In this document: piece by piece, positions 1 to 7,132 of the stretch
How positions within the stretch are numbered: position 1 is the stretch's first letter
Layout: every line of letters starts with the position of its first letter
NCBI GenBank assembly: GCA_902478935.1
Contig: CABSMV010000037.1
Coordinates: 1-15,618, forward strand
Origin: an uncultured Collinsella sp.
GTDB lineage: Bacteria; Actinomycetota; Coriobacteriia; Coriobacteriales; Coriobacteriaceae
DNA length: 15,618 nt
Direction of reading: 5' to 3'
Position numbers and translations under genes: made by a program
The notes under the pieces: model-generated
What the model was told of the DNA's origin: nothing
Database searches by the model: none
Seen by the model: only the letters and a program-made list of their open reading frames with translations

Positions 1-858
1 GCCAAAGGACAGACGGCCAACCAGGTTGGCGCAGGTGTTGACGGAGACCACCGCGCCGCCGAGGGCGACGGCAGCGGCGCTCGTGGGGTCGGCGAAGAGC
101 TGGACGGCGGCGATGGAGGCAACCTTGCCCACGAGCAGGGTGCCCGCGGTGGCGGCAAAGGCGAAGGTGACGATGAGGACCCAGAAGCGCGGGGTCTTGA
201 CCATCTCGCCCGGGGTGAGGTCACCGAAGGTGCCGGCGTGCGCGCCGCCCTTGGGGGCCTCGAAGCCCTCGGGCAGCCAACCGGCCTCGGGGGCCTTCAG
301 GAACAGGGCGGAGGCGGCGATCGTCACAAAGAAGATGACGCCGAGCGCCTTAAGGGCGCCGAAGATGCCCAGGCTCGGGATGAGCAGCGAGGCGAGCACC
401 GGGGACAGCACGGCGGGGCCGGCGGTCGAAGCGGCGAGCGTAATGCCGGAGGCGAGACCCTTCTTGTCGATGAACCACTTCTGACCCGTGGTGAGCGCCG
501 GGTTGTAGCCCAGGCCGTTGCCAACGGCGGCGACGAGCGAGAACCACAGGTAGAACTGCCACGGCTCGGTGACGGTGCCGGACATGAACCAGCCCAGGCC
601 GTAGCACACGGCGGCGGCGATCACGACGTTACGCGGGCCGATCTTATCGGAGATACGGCCGGCGAAGATGCCCGTCACGGCCATGATGGTCTGAAAGACC
701 GGGAAAGCCCAGGTAAGGGCACTCGACCACTCGGGGTAGACGGCGAGCAGGTTCTTGCTCACGACAGAATACAGCGCGATGGAGCTGATGAAGAACATGG
801 TGACGCACGCGGCGGAAAGCACGACGGCGCGACCCTTGTTGGAGTTGGTGGAAGCCAT
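1..858 (-). CDS. OFA-type MFS transporter, C-terminus cut by window edge
   Basis: Inner-membrane major facilitator carrier, probably exchanging or importing a small organic anion; the substrate cannot be read from sequence. The first 286 codons are present and open to the window edge; a complete family member has about 400-430 residues. Hydrophobic helices begin near residue 11. The loop 2-3 motif GRISDKIGPR is at 67-76. The stretch around 118-139 (GYNPALTTGQKWFIDKKGLA) and the PEAGW near 190-194 resemble the oxalate/formate antiporter (OFA) family, as does NLVGRLSFG at 278-286, the motif-A-like segment opening the second half. The ATG at 858-856 follows a weak purine-rich site. It lies 66 nt downstream of the SDR stop with no promoter seen between, so the two probably share a transcript. 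OFA assignment is from motif recall; the paired SDR suggests carrier and enzyme handle the same or related compounds. Confidence 0.85.
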   Translation of the reverse strand, partial: MASTNSNKGRAVVLSAACVTMFFISSIALYSVVSKNLLAVYPEWSSALTWAFPVFQTIMAVTGIFAGRISDKIGPRNVVIAAAVCYGLGWFMSGTVTEPWQFYLWFSLVAAVGNGLGYNPALTTGQKWFIDKKGLASGITLAASTAGPAVLSPVLASLLIPSLGIFGALKALGVIFFVTIAASALFLKAPEAGWLPEGFEAPKGGAHAGTFGDLTPGEMVKTPRFWVLIVTFAFAATAGTLLVGKVASIAAVQLFADPTSAAAVALGGAVVSVNTCANLVGRLSFG

Positions 859-924
859 TGGACTCTTTCTGATCGATACGGGGGAGGAGCGGGCGTGTCC
901 GCGGGGCCTCCCTGTCAGGTTGGT

Positions 925-1806
925 TTACTGGTCAGTCGGCTTGGCGACGCCGGACTCATCGGACCAAAGCTCGACACCCTTGTTCTTGAGGTAGTTGTCG
1001 GCATAGGCGCGACGGCCGCCGGGCTTGGCGGTGAGGTCGCCCATCATGTTGGAGAAACCGCCGTCGACCTTGATGGCATCGCCGGTGGTAAAGTCCGAGC
1101 GCTTGGACGCCAGGAACATGACGGCGTTGGCGATATCGCCGACCTCGCCGATGCGGCGCGTGGCGATCAGACGGCTGCGGCTCTTTTCGACCTCGGGGTC
1201 GGCGTAGAAATTGGCCGACATCGGGGTCTTAACGAAGCAGGGCTCGACGCAGTTGGAGCGGACGCCGTAGGGGCCCCACTCGGCGGCGAGCATCTTGGAC
1301 ATCATGTTGACGCCGGCCTTGGTGGAGCTGTACACGCCCGAGAACGTCTCGGGGGAGTGGCTGGCGACGGTCGAGATGTGCACCAGGCGGCCCTGGCCGG
1401 CCTTGATCATCTCGCGACCAAAGCGCTGCGAGGTGATGAAGTAACCGGTGAGGTTGACGTTGAGCACCTGTTCCCAGTCGCTCAGCGGCAGGTCTTCCAT
1501 AGCTGCGAAGCGCAGGATGCCGGCGGTGTTGACGAGAACGTCGACGCGGCCGAAGTCGGCGATGGTGGCATCGACGGCAGCCTGAACCTCGGCCTCGTCG
1601 GTGGCGTTCATCTTGTAACCCTCGGCGTGGATGCCAAACTCGGCAGCGAGGTCAGCGGCAGCGGCCTTGACCTTCTCCTCGTCCAGGTCGAGCAGGACGA
1701 CGTTGGCGCCGTTGCGGGCGAACTCGCGGCAAATCTCGACGCCCATACCGCCGAGCGCGCCAGTCACGGCGCAGACATCGCCCTCGAGCTTAAGCCAATT
1801 GCTCAT
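925..1806 (-). CDS. Short-chain dehydrogenase/reductase (classical SDR)
   Basis: NAD(P)-dependent oxidoreductase with a Rossmann fold, 293 residues. Visible motifs: the cofactor glycine motif TGALGGMG at 15-22, an acidic residue (D40, in LLDLD) after beta-2 that usually favours NAD over NADP, NTAG at 93-96 in place of NNAG, NVNL at 116-119, and the active-site YSSTK at 159-163 (Y159, K163). Counting 13 residues back from Y159, where classical SDRs keep the catalytic Ser, gives T146 next to S145, so the proton-relay residue may be Thr or shifted. The final 40 or so residues extend beyond the usual 250-residue core. The substrate is unknown; sugar alcohol, hydroxy acid or steroid alcohol are all possible. 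The start ATG has a GAAGGGAAG ribosome site just upstream. It leads a minus-strand unit with the MFS carrier and is divergent from a LysR regulator, its likely controller. Confidence 0.9.
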   Translation of the reverse strand: MSNWLKLEGDVCAVTGALGGMGVEICREFARNGANVVLLDLDEEKVKAAAADLAAEFGIHAEGYKMNATDEAEVQAAVDATIADFGRVDVLVNTAGILRFAAMEDLPLSDWEQVLNVNLTGYFITSQRFGREMIKAGQGRLVHISTVASHSPETFSGVYSSTKAGVNMMSKMLAAEWGPYGVRSNCVEPCFVKTPMSANFYADPEVEKSRSRLIATRRIGEVGDIANAVMFLASKRSDFTTGDAIKVDGGFSNMMGDLTAKPGGRRAYADNYLKNKGVELWSDESGVAKPTDQ

Positions 1807-1832
1807 AGGAACTTCCCTTCTTGTGCCTCCCG

Positions 1833-1859
1833 GTGGGTCGCTCCCATTAATCGACCCAC
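1833..1859 (-). promoter_or_regulatory. Hairpin in the 5' leader of the SDR transcript
   Basis: Perfect 8-bp inverted repeat, GTGGGTCG (1833-1840) against CGACCCAC (1852-1859), with an 11-nt loop. It lies between the predicted SDR promoter and its ribosome binding site, so it would fold in the mRNA leader. There is no U-run, so it is not an intrinsic terminator. It could stabilise the mRNA, act as a protein site on DNA, or be chance. Confidence 0.45.
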
Positions 1860-1875
1860 GTGGTTTTCGCTGGTT

Positions 1876-1904
1876 ATCGTATGCTTTACATTTGCGCAGG
1901 TGAA
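1876..1904 (-). promoter_or_regulatory. Predicted sigma-70 promoter for SDR-MFS
   Basis: On the minus strand, TTCACC (-35, 1904-1899) and TACGAT (-10, 1881-1876) are separated by exactly 17 nt; each hexamer matches consensus at 4 of 6 positions. The predicted start near 1869 leaves a leader of about 63 nt. It lies in the divergent gap with the LysR gene. Confidence 0.5.
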
Positions 1905-1926
1905 TTGCATATTTGTTAGAATGGCG

Positions 1927-1941
1927 TTAACCAATGGTTTA
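1927..1941. promoter_or_regulatory. Dyad at about -65 of the SDR promoter, candidate LysR site
   Basis: TTAACCA-A-TGGTTTA is an inverted repeat with 7-nt arms and one mismatch. Its centre (1934) lies about 65 bp upstream of the predicted SDR transcription start, the usual position of the recognition site of LysR-type regulators. It does not strictly fit the T-N11-A consensus, so this is positional inference. Confidence 0.4.
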
Positions 1942-2039
1942 TAGCTCGCAAGACAATGCGCCTTTAATTGAGTGTGTGACCTGCCAAAAAGACCCCCTTC
2001 GGCAGTGCATGGGCATACGTCTGGAAACAGGAGATTGAC

Positions 2040-2918
2040 GTGTACGATCGACGACTCGAGGCCATATCGGCCGCCGCGGAGCTGGGAAGCTTCTCGCGGG
2101 CGGCGGCAAAATTGCGCGTGTCGACCCCGGCGCTCGTCAAGCAGGTGTCGGGCTTCGAGGCCGAGTTTGGCATCACGTTGTTCGAGCGCTCGCATTCTGG
2201 TGTTAAGGTGACGCCGGCAGGTGCTCTGCTGGTGGACGATGCACGTTCGATCATGCGGCAGTCCGAGGACGCGCTACGCCGTGCCCGACGCGCGGCGGGC
2301 GATGGCGGGGCCGTGCGTCTGGGCGTGTCGATGATGTGTCCGGGGCGCCAGACGCTGTCGATGTGGACGGGCGTACACGAGCTGGAGCCATCGTTGCGCT
2401 TCGAGATCGTGCCGGTAAGCGACCTCTATGACGAGCGCGAATCCGTCATGCGCAACCTCGGTCGAGAGGTGGATGTAGTGCAGTCGAGTTTTTCGACTCC
2501 GCGCTGGGGCGACGCCTGCCAAAAGCTCCGCATTGTCAACGTGCCGTTTTATATCGACCTGCCGCGCACGAGCCCGCTGGCGCGCAAGAATCGCATTACG
2601 GTCGCCGACTTGGAGGGTATGCGTCTGCGCGTGCTCCGCCACGGCAACGACGCTATGGACAGCCTGCGTATCGATCTGTTGGCCGACGGCGGCGTAGACG
2701 TGATCGACGTGGACAGCTTTGACTTTGCGCTCTTTAACGAGGCAGAGGAAAAGGGCGACGCGGTGCTCACCTGCGGCGCATGGTCGGGGGTGCACCCGGC
2801 CTTTGTGGGCGTGCCGTTCCTCTGCGGGCGAGAGGTGCCGGTCTTTCTGCACTACCCGCTCGAGCCAACCCTCCAAGTACAAAAATTCGTCAACGCCATG
2901 GCCCAGCTTCTCAACTAG
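2040..2918 (+). CDS. LysR family transcriptional regulator
   Basis: DNA-binding regulator of 292 residues, typical length for the family. The N-terminal winged helix-turn-helix is at about 4-62: RLEAISAAAELGSFSRAAAK, then STPALVKQVSGFEAEFGITL and LFERSHSGVKVTPAG. The linker helix follows to about 88, then an effector-binding domain beginning AVRLGVSM near 91. The start is GTG at 2040, supported by AGGAG at 2029-2033 with 6-nt spacing and by the family's N-terminal pattern; no in-frame ATG fits better. It is divergent from the SDR-MFS pair with a 233-bp shared gap, the classic arrangement for a LysR regulator controlling its neighbour and itself. The ligand is unknown. Its TAG stop is the first triplet of a 56-bp repeat shared with the end of the sortase gene. 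Confidence 0.9.
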   Translation: MYDRRLEAISAAAELGSFSRAAAKLRVSTPALVKQVSGFEAEFGITLFERSHSGVKVTPAGALLVDDARSIMRQSEDALRRARRAAGDGGAVRLGVSMMCPGRQTLSMWTGVHELEPSLRFEIVPVSDLYDERESVMRNLGREVDVVQSSFSTPRWGDACQKLRIVNVPFYIDLPRTSPLARKNRITVADLEGMRLRVLRHGNDAMDSLRIDLLADGGVDVIDVDSFDFALFNEAEEKGDAVLTCGAWSGVHPAFVGVPFLCGREVPVFLHYPLEPTLQVQKFVNAMAQLLN

Positions 2919-2971
2919 CTCACCTGGGACGGGGTTCTTTTAGCTACTTTTGGCGTCCTACCTGCGCAATG
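2916..2971 (+). repeat. 56-bp intergenic repeat, copy 1 (left of pilus locus)
   Basis: It starts at the LysR stop codon (TAGCTCA) and ends GTCCTACCTGCGCAATG. It aligns without gaps to 8971-9026 with 9 mismatches (47 of 56 identical), and the last 18 bases match completely. A short stem GGACG (2927-2931)/CGTCC (2954-2958) lies inside. Two imperfect GCGAAAAAT repeats follow. It could act as a 3'-end processing or termination element, or be a small dispersed repeat. Confidence 0.75.
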
Positions 2972-3013
2972 CGAAAAATGCGAAAAATGACTGCAAATCG
3001 GTTACGCATGATT

Positions 3014-3042
3014 TTGCTTTTGCCCTGGGCTGGTTGTAGAAT
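3014..3042 (+). promoter_or_regulatory. Predicted promoter of the pilus locus
   Basis: TTGCTT (3014-3019), a 17-nt spacer and TAGAAT (3037-3042) followed by an A-rich stretch. The predicted start near 3049 gives a leader of about 65-95 nt, depending on whether GTG 3113 or ATG 3143 starts the adhesin. The leader also holds a run of seven G (3098-3104). Confidence 0.45.
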
Positions 3043-3142
3043 CAAAAAACTTAAACGAACTACTTGTGCAGCTTGCGCGAAAGCTCCGGCTGCGGCTGGG
3101 GGGGATGCGCCCGTGCAGGGTCCTTTCGGTCATATAGCGTCG

Positions 3143-6100
3143 ATGCGCCGCACCTTTGTGATGTTGGCAGCGGTCTTATGCGCGTTCGTTATGGTCGGGG
3201 GGGGGGTTGCCCTCGCGTGCGTACGGTGACGATGGCAACCTTATAGCGAACCCAACCTTTACCAACCAAGCTTCTGGTTGGTCGACGACCTCTCCGAATA
3301 AGAGAATCGGCGAGACGCTCAAGCTCGACCTCTCCACGAAGCTCCTCAACGGTCAAAGAAACCTCAAACAAGCTAACGGTAATCGCTTTGCGCTTGCGTG
3401 GAATCTTAGGCCACAGGATCAAAAAAATCTTTATTTTGAACCTGGATCAACCTACACCACCTTTTTCACCCAGAGCGGCTCCACGTACGAGTGGGGTCTC
3501 AACCATCGCGCCGCAACCGAACACGACGTGCTGATGCTCACGATGGGTCCTCAACAGGAGAATCTGTCGATTAACAGCGCAGGCCAAGACCAGCTCATGC
3601 AGCTGCGGACTTGGCTTAAGGCGCAGGGCAAGATGCCCCAGGGAAATACCGTTGAGCAGTACACCGTTTACAGCGATTCCTTTGCCGCAAATGGCGGCTT
3701 TGCTGGTAACAGCGCTGACGGATCCCACTTTTCGTTTGAACAGAGCGACGGCCGCATTGCGCTTTCGGTGTGGCTCGTAAGCTCTAACGGACAGGGTTGG
3801 TTCTCCTTCGGCACCAACAGTACACACTATTATCGAGCGCTTCCCGAGCAAGACGATGAGTTTGCCTATCAGGCAGTCTATACCGCAGCGTCCGAAAAGA
3901 CGATGCTTGCGCTGACTTGCTACGATTCAAATCTTACGGGTGCGAACGAACAATACCGTGAGTGGTTTGGCAATCTGGTCAACGACGTTCACGTGGAAAA
4001 GCAGGGCACACGCGACATCTATAGTGATTTTGCCAAGGTGTATCAAGAAAATTCGTCCGAGACCATGACAACGCTCACAAACTATGCGTTCTCGACCTCG
4101 AATCTTAAGAACGAGAATACGAACATTGCTAACGGCAGTTTTGAAGACGATATACATCTGGGGAACCAGGGGCCCAGCAAGTTTACGTTGTGCTCGCCCC
4201 ATTGGCGTACGACCGAGACAGACCATCGTATCGAGATCGTTGCCCAGAACGACTACTATATCGACCCAGCTGGGCATTCTGTTACGTTTACGCCCTCCGA
4301 TGGTGACTATGCAGCCGAGCTCAACGCACACGAGGCGAGTTCGCTCTACCAATATGTGACGACCGAGCCGGGAAAACAGTACGAGTGGGGGCTCGACCAC
4401 CGCGGCCGCTCGGGTCGAGATGCCATGGCCCTTATCATCGGTCCGCGGCAAGAAAACGAGCCGTATAAGGACAATCAAAAGGCACTCGATCAGTACCAGC
4501 AAATTATTCAATGGATTCAAATAAGCGTCGATAACTATGTCGGCTTGGATGTGGCCAATTTTTCCCAATCGGGCTGCAGCAAAAAGATCATTCTGTATTC
4601 GACCAAATTTGACAAAGTGGGTGGATTTGCCAGTGCGTCTAGCGGAAGCGCGTTCTCGTGGACGGCCGATGCGGAACATACCGAAAAATGGTGCGTGTGG
4701 ATTATGGCGTCCGAAAACGACGCGTGGGCTTCCTACGGTTCCAACGCGCTCGAGCACAAGAAAAAGGTCGACTACGACTATACCTACACCATTCCGGATG
4801 GCCAAAACCAGAGCGTCTTTGCTTTTGTGGCCTACAACACGGCCAACGGGAGCTATACGATCGGCAACTTCCTCGACAATATCTCGTTTAGGGAGTTCTA
4901 TCGCATCGAGACGTACACGACGCCCAACGGAAGCGGAACGTATTTTTATAACGCCGATACCAAGACCGCCGACTTTACCTATGCCAAAAACTACGTAGGT
5001 AAACAGGAGAAGAACTCCTACTTTATGGTCGATGCCAAACGCGATGACGGGGCAGTCTTTATCGGCGCTTTTGTCAACGGCGAGTTCTATTCCGCAGACG
5101 ACAACGCACATTGGACCAGATTGGAAGATGGTACCTATCGCTTTAAGGTCGACAAGGTCACAAAGCACTACAAAGTGCACCTCGTGTTTTCCAAGGCAGG
5201 CGTTCAATACGATGTGAACGGCGGCAAAGCGTATCACTATGATCCGTCCGATGAGTCCACGGGCGATTTCGTGCAGCTTTCTGGCGCTGGAGCGAGCTAT
5301 ACCTCTCATGCCGCCAAAGGACAAAACGACGACTGGAAGTTTATGGGCTGGGAGTACGCGGGCTCGGGAAAAGCCGTTCGTTTTGACGGAGAGCACACGG
5401 TGACCCATACGGCACCCGAGGGCACCATGGATTCCGGCACTCTTACCATTAGGGGCAAGAAGGTCAATCCGGATACCGGCGCTGCGGGCGATACGGTAAC
5501 GGTCGAAAACATCCCCGAGAGTCAGGGCGCGACATTTGTGGCGCAATGGAAGTATCGTCAGGCCTTTGTTGCTCAGCTTAAAAATGCCGATGGCACGTGG
5601 AGCAACGTAACGACGGGCGGTACGGTCAGCTCCAAGCTTAAGGGGGCAAAGGGCTCCATCGATGCCGGGGATCGCTCGGGCAAGGACGCCGACGTGTACG
5701 AAAAATCGGGCGTTGCCTACTTTGTGGATGACGGCACGTTTGTGGAGGCGGTGGCCGCTCCCAAGGAGGGCTATCACTTTGAGGGTTGGTACGACCTATC
5801 GAATCCGGACGCCCCGGAGCTGCTGTCGTCTTCACCCACCTATACGTACAACGTAAAAGACCGCCATACGGGATGCGTATACGCACGATTCACCCCGCGC
5901 ACCTACACACTCAAGGTTTCCAAGAGCGTTACGGGCAATATGGGCGACAAGCGTGCCTACTTTAAGATGACGGCGACCTTTACGGGCCTCAAGGCTGGTC
6001 AGACCTACGCCATCGAGTATTCGGATGCGTCTGCCCAAGGCAGCCATGCGCTCGTGGCGCGACCGAATGATCGGGCCGAGATCGTGGAAAACAAGACGGC

Positions 6101-6452
6101 CTTTACGGCTGATGGCCAGGGCAAGGCGACCGTGCCGTTTGCCGTTAAGGACGGCCTGACCGTTTCGATTAAGGCGCTGGATTACAACGCGGTCTATACC
6201 GTGAGCGAAGACGATTATTCTTCGTTGGGGTATCAGGCTAAGCTTACGGGTGCGAGCGGCACGCTCAACGGTCCGCGTGTGACCGTTGCCGTTGAAGCTA
6301 AGGCCACCAATTCCCGACAGGTCGCGGTGCCTACGGGTATTACGCGCAACCCCATCTATGCCCTGGCGATTTTGGCCGCCGGCGTGCTGTTGGCTACGGG
6401 CATGGTTGCGCTGCGTTTACACCGCGGCTCCAAGAGGGGTGGGCGCCTATGA
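3143..6452 (+). CDS. Phase-variable sortase-anchored adhesin (OFF: frameshift at G10)
   Basis: Large surface protein, probably a pilus-tip or ancillary adhesin. Frame 1 from ATG 3143 encodes a signal peptide (MRRTFVMLAAVLCAFVMVGGG) and stops at 3227-3229; the body is open in another frame from 3207 to 6452. The join is a run of ten G; removing one G gives a continuous 1,102-residue protein with plausible cleavage after SRA (residue 26). Body numbering (add 21 for the ON protein): two homologous tandem modules at about 11-265 and 308-563, both with YEWGL(N/D)HR and GP(Q/R)QEN; InlB-like repeats (GWEYAG and FEGWYD) near 660-785 and 835-895; a DUF7601-like isopeptide domain at 900-1037 (K906, E1001, N1035); then VPTGI (1041-1045), a hydrophobic helix and a basic tail. 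No strong ribosome site precedes ATG 3143; GTG 3113, same frame and just after GGGGGGGA, is an alternative start. No other frame break is seen. The next gene overlaps by 4 nt. Confidence 0.85.
3197..3206 (+). repeat. Poly-G tract (G10), predicted phase switch
   Basis: Ten consecutive G inside the signal-peptide codons, just before the cleavage region. Nine or twelve G join the leader to the adhesin body. Ten gives a 28-residue peptide ending at 3229; eleven moves to the third frame, which stops at 3244-3246. One length in three is therefore ON. Slipped-strand mispairing at such tracts is the known mechanism of phase variation in many surface genes. A one-base sequencing or assembly error is the competing explanation. 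Confidence 0.8.
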
Positions 6453-7081
6453 GAAGACATGGCGCCAGCAATGCTGGTGATGGGCCAGCCGCACGAGCGG
6501 CCCCGCAGGGAAGACCCCGGGGCTCGCGGTATTCGGCCGCGTCGAACGTGAGGTTGGGCGCCCATGCGGCACCAGATCTGGGAGAAGCGGACGACCGGCG
6601 CGATATCGTGGGCTTTCTGGCGCGCCTGGCATTTTTTGTCGTGACGCTCTGGCTGCTCTTTGGCGTGGTCCTGGGCGTGGGTCCGGTCACGACTGGCGAG
6701 ATGGCCCCCCGCATCTGTTCGGGTGACGTCATGCTCTACTGGAGGCTCAGCCAGAGCTTTAACGAGGGTGACGTGGTGGTATACACCGCGGATGGCGAAG
6801 AGCGCCTGGGTCGCGTGGTTGCCCGCCCCGGTGATGAGGTCACGATTACCGAGTCGGGCGAGCTCATGGTTAACGGGGCTGTTGTGGTGGAAAGCGATAT
6901 CACCACGCCGACGCCGCGCTATGAGTCTGCTGTGGACTATCCCGTGCATCTGGGAACGGATGAGCTCTTTGTGCTGGCAGATTTGCGCGAGGGCGGCCAC
7001 GACAGTCGCTTGTATGGACCGATTGCCCGTTCGCAGATCAAGGGCAACGTGATCAGCGTGCTGCGCAGGTCGAACTTGTAG
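6449..7081 (+). CDS. Signal peptidase I-like protein lacking the Ser/Lys dyad (SipA-like)
   Basis: 210-residue membrane protein with the S26 signal peptidase fold but probably no peptidase activity. A basic, Gly/Ala/Arg-rich cytoplasmic N-terminus (1-52) precedes one membrane helix (about 55-78). The box normally reading G-S-M-x-P reads GEMAPRI at 83-89, so the nucleophile Ser is Glu84. The Lys of the K-R-V box is Gly121 (LGRVVARPGD, 120-129). GDVVVY (107-112), PGDEV (127-131) and box E DSRLYGPI (185-192) are kept, while the GDNR motif has become ADLR. In Streptococcus pyogenes the pilus-island protein SipA likewise has Asp and Gly at these positions and acts as a pilus assembly factor without peptidase activity; I infer the same role. 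ATG 6449 overlaps the adhesin TGA (ATGA), so translation is probably coupled and may fall when the adhesin is OFF. Confidence 0.85.
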   Translation: MRRHGASNAGDGPAARAAPQGRPRGSRYSAASNVRLGAHAAPDLGEADDRRDIVGFLARLAFFVVTLWLLFGVVLGVGPVTTGEMAPRICSGDVMLYWRLSQSFNEGDVVVYTADGEERLGRVVARPGDEVTITESGELMVNGAVVVESDITTPTPRYESAVDYPVHLGTDELFVLADLREGGHDSRLYGPIARSQIKGNVISVLRRSNL

Positions 7082-7103
7082 GCACGGAGCTTGGTTTTAT
7101 TAA

Positions 7104-7115
7104 GGGCATATGCCC
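7104..7115. promoter_or_regulatory. 12-bp perfect palindrome before the pilin ribosome site
   Basis: GGGCATATGCCC is its own reverse complement and ends one base before the purine-rich pilin ribosome site (AGAGGAAGGA, 7117-7126). It could be an operator or a small hairpin affecting pilin translation. No flanking U-run is present, and chance cannot be excluded. Confidence 0.3.
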
Positions 7116-7132
7116 GAGAGGAAGGATACAAC

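Noticed and set aside
882..912. Terminator between SDR and MFS
   Set aside because: GGGAGG/CCTCCC can pair, but the stem is only 6 bp and has no U-run; the gap is short and the genes are probably co-transcribed.
238..1944. 568-codon open frame on the plus strand
   Set aside because: It runs antisense through the SDR and MFS genes, is low-complexity (Gly, Ala, His, Asp-rich) and has no domain pattern; it is a shadow of high-GC codon use.
3207..3209. TTG as the true start of the adhesin
   Set aside because: It would give a cell-wall protein without a signal peptide, although a good signal peptide ends directly upstream in the other frame.
3927..5777. 616-codon minus-strand frame
   Set aside because: It is antisense to the adhesin body, which has clear domain motifs and a sorting signal on the plus strand.
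7091..7132. Earlier ATG for the pilin
   Set aside because: It adds 14 residues ahead of a canonical signal peptide; ATG 7133 has a well-spaced AAGGA.
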